A stretch of 46,447 nucleotides of DNA, taken from Planctomycetota bacterium. Lineage in GTDB: Bacteria > Planctomycetota > UBA1135 > GCA-002686595. Positions 1-8,334 of the stretch are shown here, piece after piece. Below the pieces are notes generated by a model. It worked only from the letters and a program-made list of their open reading frames with translations. It did not search any database and was not told the origin of the DNA. The stretch lies in NCBI GenBank assembly GCA_029259605.1, contig JAJDEV010000147.1, positions 1 through 46,447 on the forward strand. Direction: 5' to 3'. Numbering within the stretch: the stretch's first letter is position 1; each line of letters opens with the position of its first letter. Position numbers and translations under genes: made by a program.

Positions 1-305
1 TCTCAGGTGCCGTTGCGCGAGCGACCAGCGCGCGCGATCCCGTACGAGAAGGTCGCTGCCGCAACAGCGCGTGAGAGTCTTCGGCAGTTCCAACGGCGAC
101 AACGCCCGGTTCGGCGACTCGGGCACGTCTCCACCGTCTAACGCGCGGCGCTAACGCGCCGCGCAACACAGGCTCGTATCGCTCGCGCGTTGCGAGCCGC
201 GCGCGTACCGCCTCACGCGCGGGGCTCCGCCCCGCTGCGCGGCATGGGCCGCTTCGCGGCGTGCCGTGCGGGCACGAGCGCAGCCAGTGGCCCGCACTCC
301 AGCGA
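1..305. other. Hairpin-rich stretch without a gene
   Basis: No convincing reading frame is present. Several short GC-rich palindromes are packed together: an 8-bp stem at 143-150/157-164 around CTAACG, a 7-bp stem at 219-225/229-235 (GCGGGGC TCC GCCCCGC), a 5-bp stem at 248-252/256-260, and a 5-bp stem at 261-265/271-275. This looks like non-coding, structure-forming intergenic DNA that leads into the tandem repeats. The left side is cut by the window edge, so a gene end just outside cannot be excluded. Confidence 0.5.
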
Positions 306-1030
306 CAAGTCCCCGAACGCCTCATCGCCCGTTCCGGAAGCCATCGCGGCTGCCGTGTAAACCCCTGTTCCGTTGCGCCCCGCGGCACGCGAGCGAAGCG
401 AGCCTGTGCCGCAGCAGCGCGAAGCGCTGCGCGTGAATCGATAGGGAACGTCAACGAGTCCCCGTCCCTGAGAGACCCACCCGGCAAGTCCCCGAACGCC
501 TCATCGGATGTTCCGGTAAACCGTAGCGGTTGCCGCGTCGTCGCGTAGTCCGGAACGCCCGATCGAACGCGAAGACGAACAAGCCCCCGAACGTCTCATC
601 CCCCGTTCCGGAAGCCGTCGAGCTGCCGTGTAAACCCCTGTTGCGATGCGCCCCGCGGCACGAGAGCGAAGCGAGCCTGTGCCGCAGCAGCGCGAAGCGC
701 TGCGCGTGAATCGATAACGAACGTCAACAAGTCCCCGTCCCCGAGAGATCCACCGGGCAGAGTCCCTGGACGTCTCATCGGCTGCTCCGAGAACCGTAGC
801 GTCTGCCGTGTCGCCGCTTGGGCCGTTGCCCCAGATCGACTGCGATCGCCAACAAGCCCCCGAACGTCCCATCGGCCGTTCCGGAGCCGTCGCGGCTGCC
901 GTGTAAACCCCTGTTCCGTTGCGCCCCGCGGCACGCGAGCGAAGCGAGCCTGTGCCGCAGCAGCGCGAAGCGCTGCGCGTGAATCGATAGAGAACGTCAA
1001 CGAGTCCCCGTCCCCGAGAGATCCACCGGA
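306..1030. repeat. 273-bp tandem repeat, about 2.7 copies
   Basis: The phrase CAAGYCCCCGAACG recurs at 306, 580 and 853, giving periods of 274 and 273 bp. Each period has a long part of about 179 bp (306-484, 580-757, 853-1030) and a shorter related part of about 95 bp (485-579, 758-852). Every long part carries the same pair of adjacent hairpins: GCGGCAC...GTGCCGC (382-388/406-412, 655-661/679-685, 928-934/952-958), then GCAGCGC-GAA-GCGCTGC (414-430, 687-703, 960-976). The open frames across it are repetitive and Arg-rich and lack protein character. Function unknown; duplication of a non-coding, structure-forming unit is my inference. Confidence 0.8.
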
Positions 1031-1356
1031 CGAGAGGAACGCGTTCAGAACTTCCAAGAGCGATTCGATCCCCGTAACCACCCCGACCGTCAGGATCGGA
1101 GAAACGCCAACAACTCCCCATCCCTCGGACCTCCACCGGACGAGAGGAACGCGTTCAGAACCTCCAAGAGCGATTCGATCCCCGGAACCACCCCGACCGT
1201 CACGATCAGAGAAACGTCACCAAGTCCTCGTCCCTGGAACTTCCAACGTACGAGAGGAACACGTTCGGAACGTCCCTCGGCGATTCGACTCCCGGAACCA
1301 CCCGGACCGTCAGGATCCGAGGAACGTCGACAAGTCCCGTCCCGTCGTTGCACCTA
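1031..1356. repeat. 110-bp tandem repeat, 3 copies
   Basis: CGAGAGGAACRCGTTC begins at 1031, 1141 and 1251, an exact 110-bp period, and most positions in between are conserved (for example GCGATTCGAYYCCCGKAACCA and GACCGTCAGGATC). The third copy is the most diverged and fades out near 1356. The unit shares the phrase ACGTCAAC(A/G)AGTCCCCGTCCC with the preceding 273-bp repeat, so the two arrays seem to have grown from common material. The remaining sequence to 1414 shows nothing I recognise. Confidence 0.8.
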
Positions 1357-1414
1357 GCCGACAACGAAACCTGACAAGCCCCCGAGCCCCTGCCCGCCTT
1401 CGGCGACGCGCCCG

Positions 1415-1579
1415 CTAGCAGCCCGTGGTGAAACTCACGCCACCCTCGAACGGCGCTGGATCCGCGCTGCCTGCGTTCCGCTTCCTCCGAGTATCCACCA
1501 ATACGCGTCGTCAGCGCGCCTTGTCAGCACGGATCCATCACCCTCCGACGATGGCGTGAGTTTCACCACGGGCTGCTAG
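1415..1579. mobile_element. 165-bp CTAG-bounded palindromic element (copy 1)
   Basis: The first 29 bases (1414-1442) and last 29 bases (1552-1580) are perfect inverted repeats. The arms keep pairing, imperfectly, all the way to a tip at 1491-1504 (GTATCCACCAATAC), which is the exact centre, so the whole element can fold into one long hairpin. CTAG lies at both ends (1415-1418, 1576-1579). The right-hand CTAG contains the TAG stop of the minus-strand HEAT protein. The 166-bp element at 28944-29109 is clearly related in length, ends and tip, and one arm recurs at 36432-36478. No transposase is encoded. A MITE-like element with CTAG as target duplication is one reading; a transcript 3'-end structure is another. 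Confidence 0.75.
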
Positions 1580-2601
1580 CGCGCGTCTTCCGCGGAGCGC
1601 GCGTTGAGTTCGAGCCGCCGTTCCATCGTCTCGATCAGGCGCTCCGCCGCGCGGCGCACGCGTGGGGACGAATCGTTGAGCAGCGGGCGGATCGCGTCGA
1701 GCGAGTCCATTCCACCCGCTTGCTGCACCGCGGTCAGGGCCTGTAGGCGCACGTCCTCGTTCGCGTCCTGAAGCATCGGGACGAGCAACGGAAGGGTCGA
1801 CGCGCTCTGCAGCGAGGTGAGGTCGCGCAGCGCTTCGGAGCGCTCGAACGGGTCGTCGCTCGCGAGGTCGACCGCGCGTCGTTCCTGGTACCCGAGGCTG
1901 AGCGAGTCGTCGCCGCGATGTGCGAGCGCCGCCGCGGCGGCCACCTGCACCTCGTTGTTCCCGTCCTCGAAGAAGGCGACCAGATCGGTCGCGCTGAGGA
2001 TGCCCTCGCGCATTCCGAGGTTGCGAATGGCGTTGGACAGCGTGCCCTGGTTGCGCGGCGTGTCGGGCAGTTCGGTGAGCAAGCGCCGAAGTTCGCCGGC
2101 GACGGATTCGGGGGCGAGTTCGCCCAGGACCTCGAGCGCGCGCGCGACCATCGGTCCGTCGGTCGCTGAGTGGGCCAGGATGTCGCGCGCGGTCGCGAGC
2201 CGCGTCGCGTCGTCTTGATCGCGTCGTAGCGAGGCGAGCTGGGTCGAGCGCTCGTCGTCGGGCATGCGAGGGAAGTCGTCGAGCGGGACGTCGCGTATGC
2301 GCACGCCCCCTTGCTCTTGCTCTTGGTCGGCGCGCGGGACCTCGTCGACGTTCTCCGGGGCGGCGGGGGTGACGACGCGTCCCACGGGTGCGGGCTGGCG
2401 GACGTCGGGCGTGCTCGTGAGCGCGGGTGCGCGCAGCGCGCCTTCGGCTCCGGCGGTGGAGCGCGCGCCGCTCGCATCCGATCGCAACCAGAGGAAGCCG
2501 ACGACGAGCAGCACGGCGAGCGCGAGCAGGATCGCGACGAGGACGACCTGCGCTTGTCCGCCGACTCCTCGTCCGAGGCCGCGCCGCTGGGGGGCTTGCA
2601 T
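1576..2601 (-). CDS. Membrane-anchored HEAT-repeat protein
   Basis: A 341-residue protein with a short basic N-terminus, one transmembrane helix at about residues 18-36 (VVLVAILLALAVLLVVGFLW), a Pro/Thr/Ala-rich linker, and a C-terminal half (about 130-341) of HEAT-like helical pairs such as VAAAAALAHRGDD and DVRLQALTAVQQAGG. HEAT repeats make protein-binding superhelices, so this is probably an anchored scaffold facing the periplasm; its partner is unknown. The ATG at 2601 is preferred over one 18 nt upstream because a TACACT -10-like box ends 6 nt before it. The stop lies in the end of the palindromic element. It is divergent from the acetyltransferase gene, 78 bp away. Confidence 0.75.
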   Translation of the reverse strand: MQAPQRRGLGRGVGGQAQVVLVAILLALAVLLVVGFLWLRSDASGARSTAGAEGALRAPALTSTPDVRQPAPVGRVVTPAAPENVDEVPRADQEQEQGGVRIRDVPLDDFPRMPDDERSTQLASLRRDQDDATRLATARDILAHSATDGPMVARALEVLGELAPESVAGELRRLLTELPDTPRNQGTLSNAIRNLGMREGILSATDLVAFFEDGNNEVQVAAAAALAHRGDDSLSLGYQERRAVDLASDDPFERSEALRDLTSLQSASTLPLLVPMLQDANEDVRLQALTAVQQAGGMDSLDAIRPLLNDSSPRVRRAAERLIETMERRLELNARSAEDAR

Positions 2602-2607
2602 GGTCGG

Positions 2608-2613
2608 AGTGTA
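2608..2613 (-). promoter_or_regulatory. Putative -10 box, leaderless start (HEAT protein)
   Basis: On the minus strand TACACT is followed by exactly 6 nt (CCGACC) and then the ATG at 2601. The same TAnnnT-N6-start layout recurs at five other genes here. There is no clear -35 and no Shine-Dalgarno, which fits a leaderless mRNA. Confidence 0.45.
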
Positions 2614-2667
2614 CCGCATTCGCGGTTGCGCTCCGGCGAAGCGTTCCGCGCCCCGAGCCCGCGTTGA

Positions 2668-2673
2668 TAGAGT
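2668..2673 (+). promoter_or_regulatory. Putative -10 box, leaderless start (GNAT gene)
   Basis: TAGAGT (in GATAGAGT) is followed by 6 nt (CGTGCG) and the ATG at 2680. No ribosome-binding site is visible. Same spacing as the other leaderless candidates. Confidence 0.45.
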
Positions 2674-2679
2674 CGTGCG

Positions 2680-3411
2680 ATGACGAGCGACGCGACCCGA
2701 CCCACCGACGACGGCCCGCCCCGGCTGCCGATCGGCGAGCCGCTCGCGGGATGGAAAGCGCGCGACCGTCCGGATGGGCGGACGCTCGCGGGCGAACGCT
2801 TCGAACTCGTCCGGCTCGACGCGGATCGCGACGGCGCCGAATTGCATCGCCGCTCGCACGGCTCCGAGGACGTCGAGCGACTCTGGACCTACATGGTCGG
2901 CGGCCCGTACCGGGACGCCGACGAGTTGAGCGCGTGGTACCGCGCCTTCGCGGGCGCGGACGACCCGCTCTTCTACTCGGTGCGCGCGCGCGCGAACGGC
3001 GCGCTGGTCGGCGTCGTCAGCTACCTCGCCATCGAGCCCGCGCACGGCGCGCTCGAGCTCGGCCACATCTGGTACGCGCCCGCTTGGCAAGGCACGGCCG
3101 CGAACACGGAGGCGTGCTACCTCCTGCTGCGCGAAGCGTTCGACCGTCTCGGTTATCGGCGCGTCGAGTGGAAGTGCGACGCGCTCAACGCCCGCTCGCG
3201 CGCGGCGGCGTTGCGCCTCGGCTTCGCCTTCGAGGGCCTGTTTCGCAAGCACCGCATCGTGCGCGGATGCAACCGCGACACGGCGTGGTTCGCGCTGCTC
3301 GACGACGAGTGGCCGCGCGTGCGCGCCGCGATGGAGCGCTGGCTCGCGTGGGACGACGCGCGTGCGAAGCGGCCTGCGCTCGCCACGCTCGTCGCCGAAC
3401 AGCGCGACTGA
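2680..3411 (+). CDS. GNAT-family N-acetyltransferase (RimJ/RimL-like)
   Basis: A 243-residue cytoplasmic protein with the fold signature of the RimJ/RimL branch of GNAT acetyltransferases, which move acetyl from acetyl-CoA to an amino group. The beta-strand core includes GALVGVVSYLAIEPAHGALELGHIWYAP, followed by WQGTAANTEACYLLLREAFDRLGYRRVEWKCDA in the region that binds the cofactor, and the C-terminal NARSRAAALRLGFAFEGLFRKH that is typical of Ala/amine acetyltransferases. The substrate cannot be told from sequence. It is a single gene, convergent with the Tat protein gene (2 bp between stops), and is probably transcribed as a leaderless mRNA. Confidence 0.8.
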   Translation: MTSDATRPTDDGPPRLPIGEPLAGWKARDRPDGRTLAGERFELVRLDADRDGAELHRRSHGSEDVERLWTYMVGGPYRDADELSAWYRAFAGADDPLFYSVRARANGALVGVVSYLAIEPAHGALELGHIWYAPAWQGTAANTEACYLLLREAFDRLGYRRVEWKCDALNARSRAAALRLGFAFEGLFRKHRIVRGCNRDTAWFALLDDEWPRVRAAMERWLAWDDARAKRPALATLVAEQRD

Positions 3412-3413
3412 CG

Positions 3414-4889
3414 CTACGAGAGGACGCGGCGCACGAGCGCGCGATTGTCGTCCGCGATCCGGTTGGAGCGCGTCGATTCGCTCGGCAGGTAGTTGAACGC
3501 GTGCGCGAGCAAGAGCGAGTGCCACGTCGGATCCGTGGATTGCAGGTCCTCGAGCACGGCCGCGGCGTACTTGGGTTCGTGGTGCTCGGCGACGCCGCGG
3601 AACAGTTCGCTGCGTACGCGCGCCTCGACGAGATGCTGCGCGTTCCGACCGTTCGCGCCGCTCATGGATTCGAACGCCGCGCTGGCGCGCCCGAGGGGCA
3701 CACCCTCTCGGAGCGCCTCGAGTCCGCGCTCGGAGTCCATCGACAAGCCGACGCGCGCGACCAGGTCGCGGCGGAAGAGCGGGATCCAACTCGCCGCTTG
3801 AACGAGTGCGACGCGACGCGTCCTCGCGTGCGACGTGCGCTTCGAGATTCCATGCAGCGCGTTGGTGACCGTGACCGGATGCACCGGGAGCAGCGACGGG
3901 CGGCGCGCGAACAGGTCGGCTGCGGCGAGTCGAATGCCGTCCCAGAGCCGCGCCTCGCCCGCGCCGTTCGACCAGGCATCGGTGAGCAAGTGCGGGGCAT
4001 CCTCGAGCTTCGCGTCCCGGAGGTCGAGCGCGAGCTCCCAGCTCGTTGTCGCGTCGCCATGCGCAGGCGCGGGTGCGACGCGGTCCGCCGCCAGGCTCGA
4101 TCGCTCGTAGACGTCGAGGCGCGCGTCGGCCGCCGGAACGGTTCGGTTCGCGTCGCCGCCCTGCGGCTCTCCGTCGAGCAACCCGTACACGAGCGCGCGC
4201 AGCGCCGGCCGTGCGTGCGCGTCACCGATGCGCCGCAGGACGCGGTCGACGTGCAAGGCGTAGATCGGCTTGTGACCGAGGTTCGAGTAGTCGCGCAGCG
4301 CGAAGGGCCACAGGATTTCGAAGAGCGCGTCGTGCGTCAGCGCTCCGTGCGCGACGAGCACGGCGCGGTCGGCGCGCTCCGCGTCACCGGCGCGCAAGGC
4401 GTCGGCGAGCTCGCGCGCTGCCGCCTCGGGCGCGACGTGGCTCGGTAGCGCGGTCGGTTCGGGCCCGAGCACCCAATCGCCCTCGTCGACGTCGCGCCGC
4501 TGGCTGTGCTTGAAGTCGTCCGCGTGCCAAAGCACGCCGAGGAGCGCGTCCTCGGGCGCGCCCGCTTCCGCGAGCTGAAACACGGACTCCGACACGAGCA
4601 CCGCGTGCAGCTTGAAGCCGACGGGGCGCGGACGCACTTCGCGCGTCGCGGCGAGGAACACGGCCGCCTCGAGCGTGCGCCAGGTCAGGCCGTTCGCGAG
4701 CTCGGGCTCGAGCATCGCGAAGAGGCGCTCGCGGGGAGTGTCGATCAGCCGCTGCACCAGGTCGTCGAGCGCACCCCGGTGTGTGCGACGGCGTGGGAGC
4801 AGCGACCACGCGGCGACGCCTCCGCAGGCGTGGAGCAGGCTGCGTCGATCGGGGCTGAGCGCAGGGCGGTCGGCGGGATGCGGCTTCAT
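3414..4889 (-). CDS. Tat-exported protein of unknown function
   Basis: A 491-residue protein. The N-terminus SPDRRSLLHACGGVAAWSLL carries a twin-arginine motif and a short hydrophobic stretch, so export through Tat as a folded, possibly cofactor-bearing protein is likely. The rest is predicted alpha-helical and rich in conserved-looking His: LWHADDFKHSQ near 120-130, LGHKPIYALHVDRVL near 210, and PVHPVTVTNALHGISKRTSH near 340. The last segment reminds me weakly of questin-oxidase-like (DUF4243) proteins, but I would not annotate it so. The 74-bp gap to the divergent nitroreductase gene may hold a shared promoter. ATG 4889 chosen because it gives the complete Tat signal. Confidence 0.65.
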   Translation of the reverse strand: MKPHPADRPALSPDRRSLLHACGGVAAWSLLPRRRTHRGALDDLVQRLIDTPRERLFAMLEPELANGLTWRTLEAAVFLAATREVRPRPVGFKLHAVLVSESVFQLAEAGAPEDALLGVLWHADDFKHSQRRDVDEGDWVLGPEPTALPSHVAPEAAARELADALRAGDAERADRAVLVAHGALTHDALFEILWPFALRDYSNLGHKPIYALHVDRVLRRIGDAHARPALRALVYGLLDGEPQGGDANRTVPAADARLDVYERSSLAADRVAPAPAHGDATTSWELALDLRDAKLEDAPHLLTDAWSNGAGEARLWDGIRLAAADLFARRPSLLPVHPVTVTNALHGISKRTSHARTRRVALVQAASWIPLFRRDLVARVGLSMDSERGLEALREGVPLGRASAAFESMSGANGRNAQHLVEARVRSELFRGVAEHHEPKYAAAVLEDLQSTDPTWHSLLLAHAFNYLPSESTRSNRIADDNRALVRRVLS

Positions 4890-4963
4890 TCCCCATGGAA
4901 CGGAGGGCCGTTACACGGGCCGGCGGGGGAGTCGCGGGGTGTGGTGTGCGATGCTGTGGCTCG

Positions 4964-6619
4964 ATGGAACCCGACACGAACGAGAGCGCTGCGCGAGCGC
5001 TCGCCTATCACGTGCGCACGAAGCACCACCTGCACCGCTACGCGCGGAGTCCGGGGTACATGGACTGGGCGACGCAGCCGGATCCGTTCCGCACGTACGC
5101 GGGGGCGCCCCGGATCGAGCTCCCGCTCGCGGCCGACGACCTCTCGGTCCGTTACGACGAATTGCACGCCGTCGGCGGGGGACGGGTCGAGCCGAGCACG
5201 CTCGATCTGCGCGCGCTCGGTTCCTTCTTCGAGTGCGCGCTCGGCCTCACCGCGTGGAAGGAACACGCCGGCAGTCGTTGGGCGCTGCGCGCCGACCCGT
5301 CGAGCGGCAACCTGCACCCGACCGAGGGCTACGTCGTTCTTCCGGCGAGCGACGACTTCGCGGCCGGTGTGTACCACTACGTGAGTCGCGACCACGTGCT
5401 CGAGCGGCGCGCGGCGCTCGACGCCGACGCGGCGCGCGAACTGTCGGCGTGCTTGCCCGTCGGCGGGTTCCTGTTCGGGTTGTCCTCGATCCACTGGCGC
5501 GAGGCGTGGAAGTACGGGGAGCGCGCGTTTCGCTATTGCCAGCACGACGCCGGGCACGTCATCGCGGCCGTGCGCTATGCGGCTGCCGTGCACGGTTGGG
5601 CGGCGCGCTTGCTCGACGAGCTCGGCGACGCGGAGGTCGCGCGGACGCTCGGCTTGGATCGCGACGACGACTTCGCGGCCGTCGACGCCGCCGACCGCGA
5701 GCATCCGGACGGGCTCCTGGTCGTCGCGCCGCACGGCGCGGAGCTCGCGGTCGACACGCGTTCGGCCGCGTGGCTCGACGACGCGACGTGGCTCGGCGAA
5801 GCGAATCCGCTGAGCGTCGGCCACGCGCGTTGGGACGTGATCGAGGATGTGTCCACGGCAACGGCGAAGCCCGCGACGTCTCCCGCGTTGTCGGTGCCGG
5901 ACGAGTTGCCCCCGCTGCGCCCCGTTTCGTCCGCGCTCGCCGCGACGATCATCCGCGGACGGAGGAGCGCGGTCGCTATGGACGGTCGCACTTCGATCTC
6001 GGCCGCCGCGTTCTACCGCATGCTCGACGCCGTCCTGCCGCGCGCCGGCATTCCGCCGTTCGACGCCCTGCCGTGGGCGCCGCGCATCCACCTCGGCATC
6101 TGCGTGCATCGCGTCGATGGACTCGCGCCGGGGCTGTATCTGCTCGAGCGCGGGAACGACGTGCACGATGCGTTGGAAGGCATGCTCGGCGCCGCCGCGC
6201 TCTGGACGCGCCCGCCGTCGTGCGCCGATCACATGCAGCTCCATTGCATCGGCGAGGGCGACTTCCGCTCGGCCGTGAAGACCGTGAGCTGTCACCAGGA
6301 CATCGCCGCGGACGGGGCGTTCAGTCTCGGGATGATCGCCGACTTCCGCGCGCCGATCGAAGCCGGCGCGTTCGCGTACCGGCGGCTCTTCTGGGAGAGC
6401 GGCGTCGTCGGCCAAGCGCTCTACCTCGAAGCGGAGGCCGCGGGTGTGCGCGCGACAGGAATCGGCTGCTACTTCGACGACGCGTTCCACGAGCTGATCG
6501 GGCTCGAAGGCGATCGCTTCCAGAGCCTCTATCACTTCACGGTCGGCGGTCCGGTCGACGACGCGCGCCTGGTCACGCATCCGCCGTACGAACACCTCGA
6601 GGGGCGCCGCGACGGATAG
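4964..6619 (+). CDS. SagB-type dehydrogenase with two nitroreductase domains
   Basis: A 551-residue flavoenzyme candidate. The N-terminal part has the SagB/ThcOx motif PSSGNLHPTEGYVV near residue 112, which sits at the FMN pocket. The second half repeats the nitroreductase fold: RGRRSAVAMDG near 330, then CHQDIAADGAFSLGMIADF and GQALYLEAEAAGVRATGIGCYFDD. Single-domain SagB enzymes oxidise azolines in peptide natural products. These double-domain stand-alone versions have no assigned substrate, and no precursor peptide or YcaO cyclodehydratase lies nearby, so a RiPP role is not supported. The ATG at 4964 (MEPDTNESAARAL) is preferred over one 69 nt upstream because homologues start near the YHVRTKHH region. 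Convergent with the NHL gene with no gap. Confidence 0.75.
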   Translation: MEPDTNESAARALAYHVRTKHHLHRYARSPGYMDWATQPDPFRTYAGAPRIELPLAADDLSVRYDELHAVGGGRVEPSTLDLRALGSFFECALGLTAWKEHAGSRWALRADPSSGNLHPTEGYVVLPASDDFAAGVYHYVSRDHVLERRAALDADAARELSACLPVGGFLFGLSSIHWREAWKYGERAFRYCQHDAGHVIAAVRYAAAVHGWAARLLDELGDAEVARTLGLDRDDDFAAVDAADREHPDGLLVVAPHGAELAVDTRSAAWLDDATWLGEANPLSVGHARWDVIEDVSTATAKPATSPALSVPDELPPLRPVSSALAATIIRGRRSAVAMDGRTSISAAAFYRMLDAVLPRAGIPPFDALPWAPRIHLGICVHRVDGLAPGLYLLERGNDVHDALEGMLGAAALWTRPPSCADHMQLHCIGEGDFRSAVKTVSCHQDIAADGAFSLGMIADFRAPIEAGAFAYRRLFWESGVVGQALYLEAEAAGVRATGIGCYFDDAFHELIGLEGDRFQSLYHFTVGGPVDDARLVTHPPYEHLEGRRDG

Positions 6620-7567
6620 TCAGTCGCTGCCGCCTGCGTCGCTCGGTGCCGCGTCGGTCGCGAGGACGTCGAGCGGGATCGAGCGCAGCACGATCTCGGT
6701 CGGCTGCTTGCCCTTCCACTGGCCGCGGAGGTTGTTGAGGACGAGCATCGACTCGTCGGGCATGACCGCGATCCCGTTCGGAGCGTTGAGTGTCGCCGTG
6801 CGCAGCGGGCCGTCGGCCAGGCCCGTCTCGCCGCTGCCCGCGAACCACTCGGCTTCGCCGTCGAGCGTGAGGCGGTAGACCTTGTTGTCGGCGATCTTCG
6901 TGACGAAGAACGCGCCCTGCGCCCAGACGATGTGCGAGTTGCCCGTGCCGGGCAGCGTCGCGAAGAGCTCGAGCTCGCCCCCCGGTGTCACACGCAGCAC
7001 CTTCGCGTCCGAGTAGTTGACGACGTAGAGCGCGCCGTCCGGCCCGACGGAGATGCCGTTCGGGCAGTTGAACTCGGGCGATGCGACGAGCACGGACGTC
7101 TCGCCGGTGGCGGCGATGCGCGTGATCGAGTTGCCCTCGCAGTTGCAGACGTACGCGTCGTCGTCTGCGGACACGGCGATGCCGACCGGGCCGTTCAGGT
7201 CGGTCTCGGCGTACACGCTCTGCGTCCCGTCCTGCTCGACGCGCAACACGCGGTTGCCGACGAACTCGGCTTGCAGCAACGCATCGCCGAGGAACGCGTT
7301 GCCCGACGAGCCGTTGATGCCGGACGCGAGCACGGTCGCGTCACCGCTCACGTCGACGCGCCAAACGTCCGCGCCGAAGTTCGCGACGTAGATCCGTCCC
7401 TCCGCATCGATGGCGACGCCGCCGAGGCGTCCCGCGGAAGGAATCGGCGCGTTCGTCGCGAGGGTCTCGACCGAGACGCGACCGGGACCGACCAGAGCGG
7501 TGGTGAACAGAAGGACGGCGGCGATCCTGAGGGGCGGCCGTTCGGGACGTCTGGCGTGGATGTGCAT
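6620..7567 (-). CDS. Secreted NHL/SMP-30-type beta-propeller protein
   Basis: A 315-residue protein with a basic N-terminus and a signal peptide (LRIAAVLLFTTALVG, residues 13-27), followed by about five to six blades such as GGVAIDAEGRIYVANF, GIAVSADDDAYVCNCEGNSITRI, GISVGPDGALYVVNYSDAKVLRV and GIAVMPDESMLVLNN. The D-G-x-[IL]-Y-V-x-[ND] pattern is that of NHL and gluconolactonase-like propellers. It could be a binding protein or a lactonase; I see no full set of metal ligands that would decide. The start at 7567 has a GGAGG ribosome-binding site 5 nt upstream (7573-7577). Divergent from the sigma factor operon. Confidence 0.75.
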   Translation of the reverse strand: MHIHARRPERPPLRIAAVLLFTTALVGPGRVSVETLATNAPIPSAGRLGGVAIDAEGRIYVANFGADVWRVDVSGDATVLASGINGSSGNAFLGDALLQAEFVGNRVLRVEQDGTQSVYAETDLNGPVGIAVSADDDAYVCNCEGNSITRIAATGETSVLVASPEFNCPNGISVGPDGALYVVNYSDAKVLRVTPGGELELFATLPGTGNSHIVWAQGAFFVTKIADNKVYRLTLDGEAEWFAGSGETGLADGPLRTATLNAPNGIAVMPDESMLVLNNLRGQWKGKQPTEIVLRSIPLDVLATDAAPSDAGGSD

Positions 7568-7731
7568 GAATCCTCCGCGCGAGTCGTCGTGCGGGGCAAC
7601 GCATTGTGACGCTCGCGCGGCGATTTCATGGCATGGGCCCGAGTGCGCGCGTCGGCTTTGGGCGTCAGGATAGGTGCGAAAACCGGATTCGCGTTCCAAC
7701 CCAGCGGGCCCGCACGGCGTCAAGCCCGCCG

Positions 7732-8334
7732 ATGCGCCGGACACCGTCCCTCTCGACTCACGCCAGGCCGCTGCCCTTGAACTCACGAGAACGAGCACCC
7801 GCCGTGGACCTCGACGTCGTCGCGCGCGCGGCGAGCGGCGACCGCGCGGCGTTCGAAGCGCTCTACCGCGCCACCGTCGCGCGGATCCACACCCTCGCGC
7901 GGCGCCTCGTCGGACCGGACGAAGCGGACGAGGCGACGCAGGAGGTCTACGTGCGCGCGTGGGAACGGCTGTCGAGCTTCGCGGGGCGCGGTGCCTTCGA
8001 GGCGTGGCTCGGACGGCTGGGACGCAACCTGATGTTGGACCGCATCGCGGCCGGCCGTCGGCGCGCCGAACGCTTCGGAATCGGCGATCCGGACCGCGTC
8101 GCCGCACCGTCGACGGACGAGAAGTTGGAGCTCGACGACGCGATCGGCGCGCTGCCGATCGGCGCGCGGGCCGTCTTCGTGTTGCACGACGTCGAGGGAC
8201 GGCGCCACGCGGAGATCGCCGAACAGCTCGGCATTCACGAGGGAACGTCGAAGTCCCAACTGCACCGTGCGCGCCGGCTGTTGCGCGAGATGCTCAGCAC
8301 GCCCGCTGCGTCCGCGATGGAGAACGAACGATGA
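7732..8334 (+). CDS. ECF-type RNA polymerase sigma factor
   Basis: A 200-residue sigma-70 family protein. Region 2 is seen in GDRAAFEALYRATVARIHTLARRLVG...ADEATQEVYVRAWERLSSFAG (core binding and -10 recognition), and region 4 in ALPIGARAVFVLHDVEGRRHAEIAEQLGIHEGTSKSQLHRARRLLREML (helix-turn-helix for -35). It directs RNA polymerase to a stress or signal regulon. The last codons overlap the next ATG (ATGA), so it is translationally coupled to its anti-sigma factor. The start is uncertain: ATG 7732 or GTG 7804, which lies just before the conserved core. Neither has a good ribosome-binding site. Confidence 0.88.
   Translation: MRRTPSLSTHARPLPLNSRERAPAVDLDVVARAASGDRAAFEALYRATVARIHTLARRLVGPDEADEATQEVYVRAWERLSSFAGRGAFEAWLGRLGRNLMLDRIAAGRRRAERFGIGDPDRVAAPSTDEKLELDDAIGALPIGARAVFVLHDVEGRRHAEIAEQLGIHEGTSKSQLHRARRLLREMLSTPAASAMENER

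Noticed and set aside
261-1353. Open frames on both strands across the tandem repeats (up to about 210 residues)
   Set aside because: They are internally repetitive, Arg-rich, have no ribosome-binding sites and follow the DNA repeat period in changing frames. They look like by-products of GC-rich repeats.
306-1356. CRISPR array
   Set aside because: Repeat units are 110 and 273 bp and contiguous, with no alternation of short repeats and unique spacers, and no cas genes are present.
1415-1579. Intact insertion sequence
   Set aside because: At 165 bp it has no room for a transposase, and no transposase-like protein is found in the window.
4964-6619. Ribosomally made peptide (RiPP) cluster around the SagB-type enzyme
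   Set aside because: No YcaO/cyclodehydratase, transporter or precursor-like small gene is adjacent. Two-domain SagB-like proteins often stand alone.
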